From: Planctomycetaceae bacterium
GTDB lineage: Bacteria; Planctomycetota; Planctomycetia; Pirellulales; Pirellulaceae
Length of the DNA: 64,000 nucleotides
Assembly: GCA_027487485.1 (NCBI GenBank)
Contig: JAIYDN010000018.1
Coordinates: 186,001 to 250,000, forward strand
Direction of reading: 5' to 3'
Each line of letters starts with the position of its first letter. Positions within the stretch are counted from its first letter, which is position 1. Below are positions 30,086 to 39,980 of this stretch, in pieces. The notes under the pieces are model-generated. The model was not told the DNA's origin. It made no database searches and saw nothing but the letters and a program-made list of their open reading frames with translations. Made by a program: the position numbers and the translations under genes.

Positions 30086-31111
30086 ATGAGCACATCCGCC
30101 ACATCTGGCAACACTTCATCGTCCTTGACAGATCAGGACGTCCAAGCCATCGACAGCTTGCGTCAGTCTTACCACGGTTTTGCTAGCGAGCTTGGCAAAG
30201 TGATCGTGGGGCAAAAAAGCGTGATCGAGCAGGTCGCTATTTGCTTGTTTGCTCGCCGGCATGCTCTGCTGATGGGGGTTCCAGGCTTAGCGAAAACACT
30301 GCTCGTCAGCAAAATTGCTGAAACCATGTCGCTGGGTTTCAGTCGAATCCAATTTACACCGGACTTGATGCCGATGGATATAACTGGAACGGACATCCTT
30401 CAGGAAACTCAAGAAGGCCGACGGGAGTTTCAGTTCATCAAGGGCCCTATTTTCGCGAACATCATCTTAGCCGACGAGATCAACCGCGCTCCACCAAAAA
30501 CTCAGGCCGCTCTGTTAGAGGCCATGCAGGAACAACGCGTTACAGTGCTTGGCAAAACGTTCGACCTAACCAGTCCGTTCATGGTCTTGGCGACTCAGAA
30601 CCCGGTTGAACAAGAAGGCACCTACCCGTTGCCCGAAGCCCAGCTTGACCGATTCATGTTTCTAGTCGAACTGGACTACCCCAACGAAGAAGAAGAAATC
30701 CAAATCGCTCGTTCCACCACAGGGGACGACCACGTAACGCTCAAAGCATTGATGAGCGCTGACGAGATCATTGGGCACCAACGGCTAGTGCGACGTCTTC
30801 CTGTGCCAGACCACATCTACAAATACGCAGCAAGATTGGTTCGCAAGACAAGGCCTCAAGGGGACACCGCCCCTTCATGGATGAAGTCTTTGGTGAGCTG
30901 GGGTGCGGGGCCTCGAGCCGTCCAAAACCTGATCCTTGGAGCAAAAAGCCGAGCCGCGTTACAAGGCAGTTACATGGTCCGCATGGAAGACATCCAAGCT
31001 GTTGCACAGCCCGTCTTGACTCACCGGATCATAACGACTTTTGCCGCTCAAGCCGAAGGAATGTCGGCGAAAAAGATTGTTCAGCGATTGATCGATGAGA
31101 CGGTAGAGTAG
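30086..31111 (+). CDS. MoxR-family AAA+ ATPase
   Basis: 341 residues. Walker A GVPGLAKTLL and Walker B IILADEINRAPPKTQAALLEAMQE with sensor 1 VLATQNPVEQEGTYPLPEAQLDRF are diagnostic. MoxR proteins are chaperones that act with VWA-domain partners in assembly or maturation of complexes. It is the first gene of a three-gene operon with a DUF58 and a BatA-like VWA protein, the standard arrangement. ATG at 30086; 12 bases to the next gene. Confidence 0.95.
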   Translation: MSTSATSGNTSSSLTDQDVQAIDSLRQSYHGFASELGKVIVGQKSVIEQVAICLFARRHALLMGVPGLAKTLLVSKIAETMSLGFSRIQFTPDLMPMDITGTDILQETQEGRREFQFIKGPIFANIILADEINRAPPKTQAALLEAMQEQRVTVLGKTFDLTSPFMVLATQNPVEQEGTYPLPEAQLDRFMFLVELDYPNEEEEIQIARSTTGDDHVTLKALMSADEIIGHQRLVRRLPVPDHIYKYAARLVRKTRPQGDTAPSWMKSLVSWGAGPRAVQNLILGAKSRAALQGSYMVRMEDIQAVAQPVLTHRIITTFAAQAEGMSAKKIVQRLIDETVE

Positions 31112-31123
31112 CGAACTAAAGAT

Positions 31124-32032
31124 ATGATACCGGTATCGCGATCGTTTCTTGATCCTCAAGTTTTGTCTCGGCTATCTTCCATACCGCTCGTATCGCGGCA
31201 TGCGATGCAAGGTAGCGTCTCGGGACGACACGCCTCGCCCCATCGAGGCTCGAGCGTAGAATTTGCAGAGTACCGAAAGTATGTTCCCGGGGATGATCTT
31301 CGCCGTCTCGATTGGCGAGCCTTTGGACGCACAGACCGCTACTATGTGAAAGAGTTCGAGGCGGATACCAATCTGCGTTGCTGCGTTGTGCTGGACACCA
31401 GCGGTTCTATGGCTTACGCATCCAAGAATCAGATGAGCAAGATCGATTACGGTCGCCGAATCGCAGCCTCCTTGGCGTATCTTGCAGCGCAACAAGGGGA
31501 TGCCGTGGGATTGGCTTGTGTTGCAAATAAGCTAGTCCAGAACATTCCCCCGCGCCGATCAGCAGCTCATTTGAAAGTGATGCTGGATACACTGGAGCAG
31601 ACACAACCCAAGGGCGAAACGCAGCTTCCAGCCATTTTAGACGAGCTTGCCGAAACCATCCGACAACGTGCTCTGATCGTGGTTATTTCGGACTTTTTTG
31701 TCGAGCCGGCCTTATTGAAAAACAGCTTTGAACACCTGCGATTTCGCAAGCATGATGTGGCCGCATTTCACTTGCTAGATACCCAAGAGCTCGAATTCTC
31801 ATTCCAACGCCCCGTTCGTTTCAATGACATGGAAGGTGGCACCCATCTCTTTGTCGAACCTTCCGAGATCGCAGACCGATACCATCGCGCTCTACAAACG
31901 TACTTGATCGATATGCAAAGGATCGTGCTGGAATCCTCCGTCGACTACCATCGCGTCACCACGTCCGAAGCCTACGAACACCCACTCATGCGGTTTCTGG
32001 TAAGAAGAACTCAATCGCGAGGGGTCCGATGA
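31124..32032 (+). CDS. DUF58 domain protein with VWA-like fold
   Basis: 302 residues. The DUF58 signature is GDDLRRLDWRAFGRTDRYYVKEFEAD, followed by a VWA-type metal site in VVLDTSGSMAYAS. It is probably the cytoplasmic or membrane-associated partner of the MoxR ATPase. The last four bases (ATGA) overlap the start of the next gene, indicating coupled translation. Confidence 0.93.
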   Translation: MIPVSRSFLDPQVLSRLSSIPLVSRHAMQGSVSGRHASPHRGSSVEFAEYRKYVPGDDLRRLDWRAFGRTDRYYVKEFEADTNLRCCVVLDTSGSMAYASKNQMSKIDYGRRIAASLAYLAAQQGDAVGLACVANKLVQNIPPRRSAAHLKVMLDTLEQTQPKGETQLPAILDELAETIRQRALIVVISDFFVEPALLKNSFEHLRFRKHDVAAFHLLDTQELEFSFQRPVRFNDMEGGTHLFVEPSEIADRYHRALQTYLIDMQRIVLESSVDYHRVTTSEAYEHPLMRFLVRRTQSRGVR

Positions 32033-34188
32033 GTTTTCTACAGCCATGGATGCTGATCGCGTTGCCCTTGATCGCTGCTCCTGTCATCATTCATCTGGTC
32101 AATCAACGGCGGTTTCAAACCGTCCCTTGGGCGGCCATGATGTTTTTGCTTCAGGCAAGCAAGATGTCCAGCGGTTACAGCAAACTTCGACAATGGTTGA
32201 TCTTGGCCCTGAGAACGCTGGCTGTCGCGGCATTGATCTTGTTCACGGCTCGCCCTCTTGCAAGTGGTCTGCTCGGGTTGCTAGGAAACCGAACGGACGA
32301 AGTTGCTATCGTTCTGGTGGATCGTTCGCCCAGTATGCAGCAGACGCAACCTGGCACAGGCATGACGAAGCAGCAGTCTGCTTTGATGCAACTCTCCAGC
32401 ACGCTCGCAACTTTAGGAGTGAAGCGAGTGGCTGTCTTCGATTCCTACGGCGAAAAACCAATTGAACTTGAAACACCCGAAGACATCGCAACGAACGTCG
32501 GTCTCTTGCCCAACGGAGCGACCAGCGACCTGCCTGGGCTAATGGAACGGGCATTGGTTTACATCAAATCCAACCAACTGGCCAGCACTGACGTTTGGAT
32601 CTGTTCCGACATGCGGGAAAGTGACTGGAAGAGCCGCGATGGGCGCTGGGTCGCAGCGCGCGAAGGATTTTTGAATTTGGCTCAGGATGTTCGCTTCCAT
32701 ATCTTGGATCTTAGCAGCGGGTCGGGGGATAACTTGGCAATTCGCATCGTGAATGCCAAGCGAGTCGAAGAACCGTCTGGTCCGGAACTATCGATCAGCT
32801 TTAAGCTCCAACGCGGTTCCAACAACCGATCTTCCGAAAAGAATGAAGCAGATACGATTGCCGCATCAGGCCCCTCCATTCAAGTGCCGGTACAAATCGA
32901 AGTGGGCTCCGTACGCAGCGTATTGCCAGTGGATTTGCAATCGGGATTGGCGGAAGTGAACGACTACCGAATCCCGCTCCTGGTGGAAGGACCTGCCAAG
33001 GAAAATGACTCTCGCGAATCACAAGCGGGCTGGGGCGCCCTGCGAATTCCCGCCGACACCAACTTGGCTGACAACACCAGCTACTTCGTCTTTGAAAAAC
33101 CAGCAATTCGGCGGTCGATCATCGTCAGCAGCAACCCAACGCTGATCGAAGCGATCGAATTATGCACCAACATCTCGCCCGAGCAGTCCATTCGAGTCGC
33201 TACGGAAACCGTGACGTCGTCGCAGCTAGATTCTGTCGACTGGAACGCTATCTCGCTCGTGATTTGGCACGAACAGCTGCCCACCGATCGATCCCTTGAA
33301 CTATTGGCCAATTTTGTGTCTTCAGGCGGGCAGGTTTTGTTTTTGCCACCAGAATCGCCCAATACAACACAAGCCTTTGGCTTTCAATGGACAACCTGGG
33401 AGACGGTTCAGCCGACACCATCCGATACACAACCGCAACCTCTGGACGAGCCGACCAATGAAGATAGCCAAGCCGCCTTACTGGCGCGTGTGCAACAATG
33501 GCGAAATGATTCTACGATCCTCAGCAACACCCTTAATGGAGCAGCTTTGCCAGTGGGACAGATCGGAATCAAACGTATCTGTCGGGTGGAAGGGAACGGC
33601 ACAGCGCTTGCCTCCATTAATGACACCACACCCTTTCTTTTAAAAATGGATGCGGCCGAATCCGATACGTCGAACGCGGGTCCCAATCAAGGCGTTTACG
33701 TTTGTACCACCACTCCAGCTCAAAGCGACTCAACGTTGGCCAAAGATGGAGTTGTCATGTACGTTGCCATCCAACGCGTGCTGGCCGCAGGAGCCGAACG
33801 TGTCGGGTTCAGCAAAATGCGAACGGTTGGCGAGTCCGATCGAAAGCAACTGGAACTGGCAACTCAAGAAGTTGGGGACTCCACCGTTTTTTCCAACAAC
33901 TACGTCGAACACACTGGCGTTTATCGAACGCCTGATTTATTGATTGCCCAAAACCGTACCGCCGACGAGGACAACAATGCTTTCGTTCAAGAGTCCAGCA
34001 TGGCAGAGCTGTTTGGAAGTCTTCCTTGGTCCCGGATCGAATCTGGGGCAAATGCCAACAGCTTGGTCCAAGAGATTTGGAAGTGGTTCGTAATCGCCAT
34101 GTTGCTAGCCTTGGTGATCGAAGCAGCGTTATGCATTCCCAAGCGGCGAGGGGCTTCGCGCCCGCTCGGTTTGACGCAACCGACGTAA
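32029..34188 (+). CDS. BatA-type membrane protein with VWA domain
   Basis: 719 residues. The N-terminal BatA segment (MSFLQPWMLIALPLIAAPVIIHLVNQRRF) and a second helix (LRQWLILALRTLAVAALILFTARPL) anchor the protein. The VWA region has VDRSPSMQQTQPG (D-x-S-x-S). A large periplasmic region follows with a gatase-like LVIWHEQLP segment, and a C-terminal helix (WFVIAMLLALVIEAALCI). This is the third partner of the MoxR system, thought to act in envelope assembly or stress tolerance. Function in planctomycetes is unknown. Confidence 0.9.
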   Translation: MSFLQPWMLIALPLIAAPVIIHLVNQRRFQTVPWAAMMFLLQASKMSSGYSKLRQWLILALRTLAVAALILFTARPLASGLLGLLGNRTDEVAIVLVDRSPSMQQTQPGTGMTKQQSALMQLSSTLATLGVKRVAVFDSYGEKPIELETPEDIATNVGLLPNGATSDLPGLMERALVYIKSNQLASTDVWICSDMRESDWKSRDGRWVAAREGFLNLAQDVRFHILDLSSGSGDNLAIRIVNAKRVEEPSGPELSISFKLQRGSNNRSSEKNEADTIAASGPSIQVPVQIEVGSVRSVLPVDLQSGLAEVNDYRIPLLVEGPAKENDSRESQAGWGALRIPADTNLADNTSYFVFEKPAIRRSIIVSSNPTLIEAIELCTNISPEQSIRVATETVTSSQLDSVDWNAISLVIWHEQLPTDRSLELLANFVSSGGQVLFLPPESPNTTQAFGFQWTTWETVQPTPSDTQPQPLDEPTNEDSQAALLARVQQWRNDSTILSNTLNGAALPVGQIGIKRICRVEGNGTALASINDTTPFLLKMDAAESDTSNAGPNQGVYVCTTTPAQSDSTLAKDGVVMYVAIQRVLAAGAERVGFSKMRTVGESDRKQLELATQEVGDSTVFSNNYVEHTGVYRTPDLLIAQNRTADEDNNAFVQESSMAELFGSLPWSRIESGANANSLVQEIWKWFVIAMLLALVIEAALCIPKRRGASRPLGLTQPT

Positions 34189-34267
34189 CGGCAGGGACAT
34201 ACAGGGCACACCACACGTGGCACCGAGAAAAAACCGCTCCTGCTGTACAGTGACATGATTGGCGATG

Positions 34268-35812
34268 CTAATCTGCTGATTGCTTCGCATAATCGTTTCG
34301 ATCCCATTCCTCTCGTACTCGGTTTGGCAACGAATCTCGAATAAGTCGCTGCTTATCCGGAGTCGCTTGCATGATCTTCATGTCGCGGCTCGCAGCGTTA
34401 TAGAATTCGTTCGAAGTTAACTGCCCCACCAACTTGTTGGCGACGTAGCCCATTTCAATTCGAGCAATGGTTCGCAGCACATCGTCCGCAAATTGGGAAT
34501 TGATCACTTTGGTGAGCGATTCGGCAGCCATCTGGTAATTCTCCCCTTCGATGGCCAGCCTCGCAATTTGCAACTCCGCTTTTAGCTCATAGTTGCGAGT
34601 GGTCGCATCCTTGCCAGGAAAATATTCGGATACGCCGCGCCAGTGCTTCAGGTCGTTCTCGATCAAAGCAAGCGCATATTGGCGTTGTATGGTTGGTTGG
34701 CGTTGTACTCCAGCCGTAGACCTCGCCTCCATACTTAACAAGTCGTTGCGCATGAGATAAAGTGCCCCGGCGATTCCGACCAGAACCGAACAGCCTGCAA
34801 TCGCAACTCGCTTGGCAGATCGTCCAATCACCCACCGTGATTTGCTTTTTGGCGAAACTGCATTGGTTAGCTTCTGTAGCTGTTGCGTCACTTCAAGATG
34901 GCTGACATGTTGATGCTCGATCACCAAACCCGTAAATGGAATCATTTGATCCACTTGGCCGGCCAAACTGCTATCGACCACCTCTCTCAGGGCTCGGGCT
35001 AATTCCATGGCGGACGCGAAGCGTTCATCAGGGCTTTTCGCCAACAACTTATGAACAATTTTTACTAACGCAGGGGGAAGATCCGGACGCAGAGTCGCTA
35101 GCGATGGCACCTCCGCTTGCAAATGTTGCATGGCTAGCGCCAACGCGGTCTCGCCCGAAAACGGGGGACGCCCGGATAGCATATGGAAGGCGGTAGCACC
35201 AAGCGAGTACAGGTCACTACGCGAATCTACTGTCAGCCCCTGAATCTGCTCGGGGCTCATGTACAACGGCGTACCAAGCGTGACTCCAACCGCGGTCAAA
35301 TTTTGCGATTGGCCTCGCGATCGAGCTAAACCAAAATCGGCAACTTTAGCTTCTCCATCCGGTGTCAAAAGGATATTGTCCGGCTTGATGTCGCGATGCA
35401 CTAAACCAATCGATGCAGCCTTTTGCAAAGCAGCAGTCGCTTGCCATAGGATAGAAACCGATTCCGCCAACGGCAGCGCTCCGCGACGCTGAATGTACAA
35501 ATGCAGGTTGCTGCCTGGGACATATTCTTGCGCGATGTAATGGATCGATTCAAACTTTCCAATATCGTAAACTTGGACAATGTTCGGATGCATAAGCTGA
35601 GCTACCGCTCTGGCTTCTTGAAGAAAGCGTTGCTCATGATCGCTCGATCCCACAAAATCCGAACGCATTACCTTCAGCGCTACGTGACGATGCAAGGACT
35701 CCTGAAACGCCAAATATACCGACGACATACCGCCCACACCCAACCGGTGCAGGATGGAAAAACCAGCAATCGACTGGTTCGTCAGGTCGTTTTGCGTTGA
35801 AATACTGCTCAT
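34268..35812 (-). CDS. Membrane-anchored Ser/Thr protein kinase
   Basis: 514 residues from ATG 35812; the longer frame begins at TTG inside the preceding gene. Hanks motifs are complete: glycine loop LGVGGMSSVYLAF, ATP Lys in VALKVM, catalytic loop HRDIKPDNILL, ADFGLARS (DFG) and GTPLYMSPEQ. After the kinase domain (about 20-285) comes a helix (VAIAGCSVLVGIAGALYLM) and an extracytoplasmic part of about 140 residues rich in helical repeats. It is 29 bases downstream of the large protein gene on the same strand, so the pair is likely cotranscribed. Confidence 0.93.
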   Translation of the reverse strand: MSSISTQNDLTNQSIAGFSILHRLGVGGMSSVYLAFQESLHRHVALKVMRSDFVGSSDHEQRFLQEARAVAQLMHPNIVQVYDIGKFESIHYIAQEYVPGSNLHLYIQRRGALPLAESVSILWQATAALQKAASIGLVHRDIKPDNILLTPDGEAKVADFGLARSRGQSQNLTAVGVTLGTPLYMSPEQIQGLTVDSRSDLYSLGATAFHMLSGRPPFSGETALALAMQHLQAEVPSLATLRPDLPPALVKIVHKLLAKSPDERFASAMELARALREVVDSSLAGQVDQMIPFTGLVIEHQHVSHLEVTQQLQKLTNAVSPKSKSRWVIGRSAKRVAIAGCSVLVGIAGALYLMRNDLLSMEARSTAGVQRQPTIQRQYALALIENDLKHWRGVSEYFPGKDATTRNYELKAELQIARLAIEGENYQMAAESLTKVINSQFADDVLRTIARIEMGYVANKLVGQLTSNEFYNAASRDMKIMQATPDKQRLIRDSLPNRVREEWDRNDYAKQSAD

Positions 35813-35841
35813 TCGAGATCTGCCTATTTGGTTTGTCGCCG

Positions 35842-38811
35842 TTAGGATTGTTTCCAACGCATCAATATTCGCGACTGTTCATTCGCCTTGATTTGGATCG
35901 AAATCTGTCCATCGATCACCGTTAACGACTCAAACTCGCGGCCCTGCGAGTCAACTCGCCAAGCCTCTGCGACGTCGCGAAAAAACGAAAGTCGAGCGGA
36001 ACCGGATTTGGCCTGCGTCTCGCATAGCAAAATACAAGCGTCGCCAACTTTGCCAGCAAGCATAGTATCTTTCTGTTCCTGACACTCGCTAGCATCAATC
36101 GCAGGAGCTGCATCCACGAACGACATGTGAACGCTCGGCAACGAACATTGAGCTAGCCAAGCCCCCTCATCGACGGCACTCGAACTCATGGACGAGTCTT
36201 CAACAATCCACGGGGCATCACAAAAATCCATGGCGTTCTCGTATGGACGCGGCCAATCGATTCCAATCGAAAAATGCCCCTTCACGCTTCCGTCCGGCCC
36301 GATTGGCACATCGGAAATAAGAAACCGACTGTCCGATCGGCGGTGGAAGCTGAGGCCCTTCGATGCAATATAAATGCGGTGCTCCGCGTCATCGATCTCA
36401 ATCAATTCCACGGTGGCTTGAAGTGGCCCCTGCAGCTTACCTTTAACACCATGTTGCCAAGCTGCCAAAGTAGCCCCTTCGTTCAACCAAGCTGTTCGCC
36501 AAACACATGAGACCGACTGAGAATCAAGATTTTCACTTTCGACGACAACCTCAACCGATCGAGCACCTTTCCACAAGGTGTATCTTGTCTTCAACACCAC
36601 CGTTTGCCCCGTGGATAGCTTCGCTTCGCCAGTCATCTCGATAGAACCCACTAAGGGAGTGTCTCTGACGATACGCAGCTGGATATTCGACAATGTCAAG
36701 CAGTCCGCATCATTCCACTTTCGTTTCGCATCCGATCCTCCCTCAACCAAAGATGGCATCCCGCTCAAACGACTTCCTCGTTTGTTGGCAATGTACATCG
36801 AGCGAAGATGGCCTCGCTTGGGGTCAATCTGAAGCTCCATGTATTCGTTGGCCAGTGTCCAGTCGGTACCTACAATTCCCGAACGTATGCCCGCAAGCCG
36901 TGTTAACCAAGATGATTTACTTGGCTTGTCAGGGGAAGTCAAACTAGCAGAGCGAATGCCGCTAGCAGCATTCAATCGCATGCGGACAAATCCAAACGGG
37001 GGAATGTCGACCACCGCATCGGTTCGGCCCGATCGTGCATCGCATGCGATGATGCGCTTGCTGGAACTCGGATCTACTTCCCCTTCGAGTCCTTCCAGAA
37101 ACAACCTCATCGGATGGTTTCCTGGATTGATCAATAGATAGCCCCTGCCACTTTCCGGCAGATCGGGCCGTCCAGTCGTTTTCGACCCGTTGGAAAGAGT
37201 TGCTTGAATCTGACTTAACAGAGATTCGCGTTGCTCAGCGATCCTAGCCTCAATGCCAACGTTGATTTCCGATTCCAGGCCCGCATCCAGTTCTTCCAAA
37301 ATTGCGTTCGTTTTGTCTGCAAAGCCTTGCTTCGATTCAAGTGAATTATTAGACGCCGTTTGGGCTGCGATTTGATCCCACAGGTACGAAAGTGATTGCA
37401 TTCGTTCCGTACGTACTCGAAGCTGTTCATACTGAATCATGCGTTGATGTTGCATCGCCTGCTGATTCGTTGCACCAGGTACCGCAAGCTTGAATGCATT
37501 GCTCGGAAATGTCGTACTCGAATAAGGCTGGCTCGTGGTTGCGAAATAGTGATCCACTGTTTGAAATGCACCCAATGCAGGCGATCGAGCAATCAGCCTT
37601 AGCAAATCTTGTTGCGGTTGCGACGGCAACTCCGGCCAATGAGCCAAGATCAGTGTTGGAACTTGGTGATAATCCAACTGACCGGATAAGTTCACAGCGA
37701 GATCCAGATAGCTATCTGCACTACTTGCGTCCAGCACATGGCTTACCAAAGCATCGACGCTTGAGCCCTCGTGACTGGATTGCCATTTGATTTTGGCTTG
37801 GTCGCCATCAGGAACAGTCCCTTCGGACCACGCATGCAGCATCACATTTCGAAAGCCGAACTTGGATAGCCAGTTCGGAGCATTCGCAGAAAAGCCTGGT
37901 CCAAATCGGGAGAAGACACTGGGCACGTCCAACCCCAATGCGTTGTACGCTTTTTGCCCTTGCCGCATTTGTCTCCATTGAGCCTTGACTGAACCACGGA
38001 CCAACATCTGGTCGCTCTCCAGTCCGCCTATGACCGCAAGGTTCTTTGCCGACATCTTCGCCTGAATGACTTCCCATGCCGCCGGATTGCGATCTTGAAG
38101 CTCTTGAAGCAAGCTAGCGCACGCAAGGAGGTTTATTGGGTGGGTCGACTGAAGCTGCTGATCGAGCGTACTTTGCAAAGTCGACGGAGCCAACAAAATC
38201 ACTTCCAGCAGATACGCTTGTTGCGAACAATAGCGATCTCGCTCTTGCGATAACGAGTCAAAACAAACTTGCAGCCAACGTTCCGCCTCCGTCGCATCGC
38301 CAGCCATCGATGCTTTGGCAGCAGACAATGCTTGCTCAGTGAACGCGATCCAATCGATGTTCCACGAGTATCTCAGCTTTCGGGCCAGTATTTGAATCTG
38401 AAGGACCGCGTATCCCAAAGCATAGAAGTCATCGCACAGAATTGGCTTACTACCGGCAACACTCGACTCTAGATTCAATCCGCTAAGGATACGAGCCACC
38501 AGCTCCGGACGAGAGTTCGATTCGGAATCGATCACCAAGCATTCGCCCAACTGAAGCCGTTCACGTTGCGGCTGGTCCAGTTTCTTTCGCGATGCTTCCG
38601 GACAAAGGATCAATGCATGTTCGAGATCCAAAGAGTTGCCATCGATCTTCTTCCATTCAGGCACATTGCCCAAACCGACCAGCAATCTCGGGTCCCATTG
38701 ACTTGTCCAAGCCGTCAGAAAATCCAGCGCGAGCGGATGCCCCATTCTTTTGGGAAGTTCCTCGAGAGCTGTGCTGGGAATTACGAAGATTGATCGTTGC
38801 AGAGAAGTCAT
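35842..38811 (-). CDS. Very large protein with glycoside hydrolase family 38-like C-terminal part
   Basis: 989 residues from ATG 38811, with AGG six bases upstream. No signal peptide is apparent. The middle is helical; the second half contains ANEYMELQIDPKRGHLRSMY, followed by beta-rich sequence with EMTGEAKLSTGQTVVLKTRYTLW and YTLWKGARSVEVVVESENLD, resembling the C-terminal beta-sandwich of GH38 alpha-mannosidases. The GH38 catalytic site (W-H-x-D near the N-terminus) is not visible, so activity is doubtful. It may be a diverged or non-catalytic relative. It precedes a Ser/Thr kinase. Confidence 0.6.
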   Translation of the reverse strand: MTSLQRSIFVIPSTALEELPKRMGHPLALDFLTAWTSQWDPRLLVGLGNVPEWKKIDGNSLDLEHALILCPEASRKKLDQPQRERLQLGECLVIDSESNSRPELVARILSGLNLESSVAGSKPILCDDFYALGYAVLQIQILARKLRYSWNIDWIAFTEQALSAAKASMAGDATEAERWLQVCFDSLSQERDRYCSQQAYLLEVILLAPSTLQSTLDQQLQSTHPINLLACASLLQELQDRNPAAWEVIQAKMSAKNLAVIGGLESDQMLVRGSVKAQWRQMRQGQKAYNALGLDVPSVFSRFGPGFSANAPNWLSKFGFRNVMLHAWSEGTVPDGDQAKIKWQSSHEGSSVDALVSHVLDASSADSYLDLAVNLSGQLDYHQVPTLILAHWPELPSQPQQDLLRLIARSPALGAFQTVDHYFATTSQPYSSTTFPSNAFKLAVPGATNQQAMQHQRMIQYEQLRVRTERMQSLSYLWDQIAAQTASNNSLESKQGFADKTNAILEELDAGLESEINVGIEARIAEQRESLLSQIQATLSNGSKTTGRPDLPESGRGYLLINPGNHPMRLFLEGLEGEVDPSSSKRIIACDARSGRTDAVVDIPPFGFVRMRLNAASGIRSASLTSPDKPSKSSWLTRLAGIRSGIVGTDWTLANEYMELQIDPKRGHLRSMYIANKRGSRLSGMPSLVEGGSDAKRKWNDADCLTLSNIQLRIVRDTPLVGSIEMTGEAKLSTGQTVVLKTRYTLWKGARSVEVVVESENLDSQSVSCVWRTAWLNEGATLAAWQHGVKGKLQGPLQATVELIEIDDAEHRIYIASKGLSFHRRSDSRFLISDVPIGPDGSVKGHFSIGIDWPRPYENAMDFCDAPWIVEDSSMSSSAVDEGAWLAQCSLPSVHMSFVDAAPAIDASECQEQKDTMLAGKVGDACILLCETQAKSGSARLSFFRDVAEAWRVDSQGREFESLTVIDGQISIQIKANEQSRILMRWKQS

Positions 38812-38977
38812 TGACCTAATCAAGTACGAGTGGAGAAACTTGCTCTCCATAGTAACACAAGCACTTTCGACTTACGACATCTATTCCTGAGGCTCCTCGC
38901 CCCCAAACCGCCCACCGCCCAATCACGTCCGTCTTGGCATGACTTGGTCGCGTCCCTGGCCAAACCAGGTCAATTCA

Positions 38978-39006
38978 ATAAAAAACGCGTGGCAAAACCA
39001 CGCGTT
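38978..39006 (-). terminator. Rho-independent terminator of the Cys-rich protein gene
   Basis: On the minus strand a 9-bp perfect stem (AACGCGTGG / CCACGCGTT) with a five-base loop is followed by a TTTTTTATTG tail, 53 bases after the gene's stop codon. Confidence 0.85.
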
Positions 39007-39058
39007 GGATGAGACGGAAGACTGCCTGAGCGGCTAGCTCGCGGCCTTCAACGTCAAA

Positions 39059-39706
39059 CTATTGAACTTTAGCGTCTGTTTTCGCAGGAGCCATTGCGAC
39101 CAAGGCTGCCTTGTACTTCGCACGAGCCAAGTTCAGGCGAGCGGAATACTCGCATTCAGTTTCTTCATTGTCGACAACGAACAGGGTCTTAAGCTTCTTT
39201 TCAGCAGCAATTGTCTTGGCTTCGACGGGGCAATGGCAGGTCTCGTCGCCAACCTTGTAGGAAATCGCAACGGAATCCATAGCCTTCTTGACTTTAGAGG
39301 CAACTTCACCTGCTTTGACGGAACAAGTCATCGATTCGCCAGCGATGGTTGTGGTGCCGGAAACTTCGCAAGTGCTTGGGGTAGCAAAAGCGGAAACGAA
39401 CTTCTCAGTTTGCTCGACCAGACCCACAAAGGCCTTCTCGGAGGAATCAAACTTCTCGTCGCCAACAACATACATCAGCTTTTCCTTGGTCGAAGCGGCA
39501 ACCGCTTTGGCGGACCCTTCACAGCACATAGACTCTTCGCCAACCATGTAAGTCATTTTCGGCAACTTTGCCAAACCTTCGGTCACGCAGCAAGTGTTTT
39601 CTGTTGCACAAACTCCGTCACACTTTCCTTTGGAATCGTCGGCTTGAACCATCGAAGCGGTCGTTGCCAGGGCCAATGCCATCAATCCAAGTTTGAAACA
39701 CTTCAT
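39059..39706 (-). CDS. Secreted Cys-rich protein built of five degenerate repeats
   Basis: 215 residues. A signal peptide (1-22, ending SMVQA) is followed by a Cys cluster (29-40: CDGVCATENTCC). Then come five units of 28-34 residues with the pattern hydrophobic-x-V-G-x-E-x3-C-x3-A-x3-A-x4-K: about 51-77 (YMVGEESMCC), 78-108 (YVVGDEKF, Cys lost), 117-144 (TIAGESMTCSV), 146-173 (YKVGDETCHC) and 174-202 (FVVDNEETECEY). The Cys count is 12, suggesting metal or haem binding or disulfides. I do not recognise a family. It has its own promoter region (274 bases divergent from the UXS gene) and a good terminator, so it is monocistronic. Confidence 0.85.
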   Translation of the reverse strand: MKCFKLGLMALALATTASMVQADDSKGKCDGVCATENTCCVTEGLAKLPKMTYMVGEESMCCEGSAKAVAASTKEKLMYVVGDEKFDSSEKAFVGLVEQTEKFVSAFATPSTCEVSGTTTIAGESMTCSVKAGEVASKVKKAMDSVAISYKVGDETCHCPVEAKTIAAEKKLKTLFVVDNEETECEYSARLNLARAKYKAALVAMAPAKTDAKVQ

Positions 39707-39980
39707 TCGAAACGATCTCCCATTAAGTGAACTTCAGGACACAATTACAATATGGTATGCACAGTTGGCTACTTAGTACAATTCGACTAAACGGTACAAT
39801 AGGAATGACATACGCGGCCTTCTCCAATTCGGTTCAATTCTGCGGGTCTACCACAAAACGCCTTCGATTGTACCGCTGGCACTTACGATAATCAATGATT
39901 CTGCAAAGCGTGCGGCACGCTTCCAAAAGGCCGCGGTCGACGGTTTTCTTTCGTTTCATTTTATTCGACGGGATGTTCTT

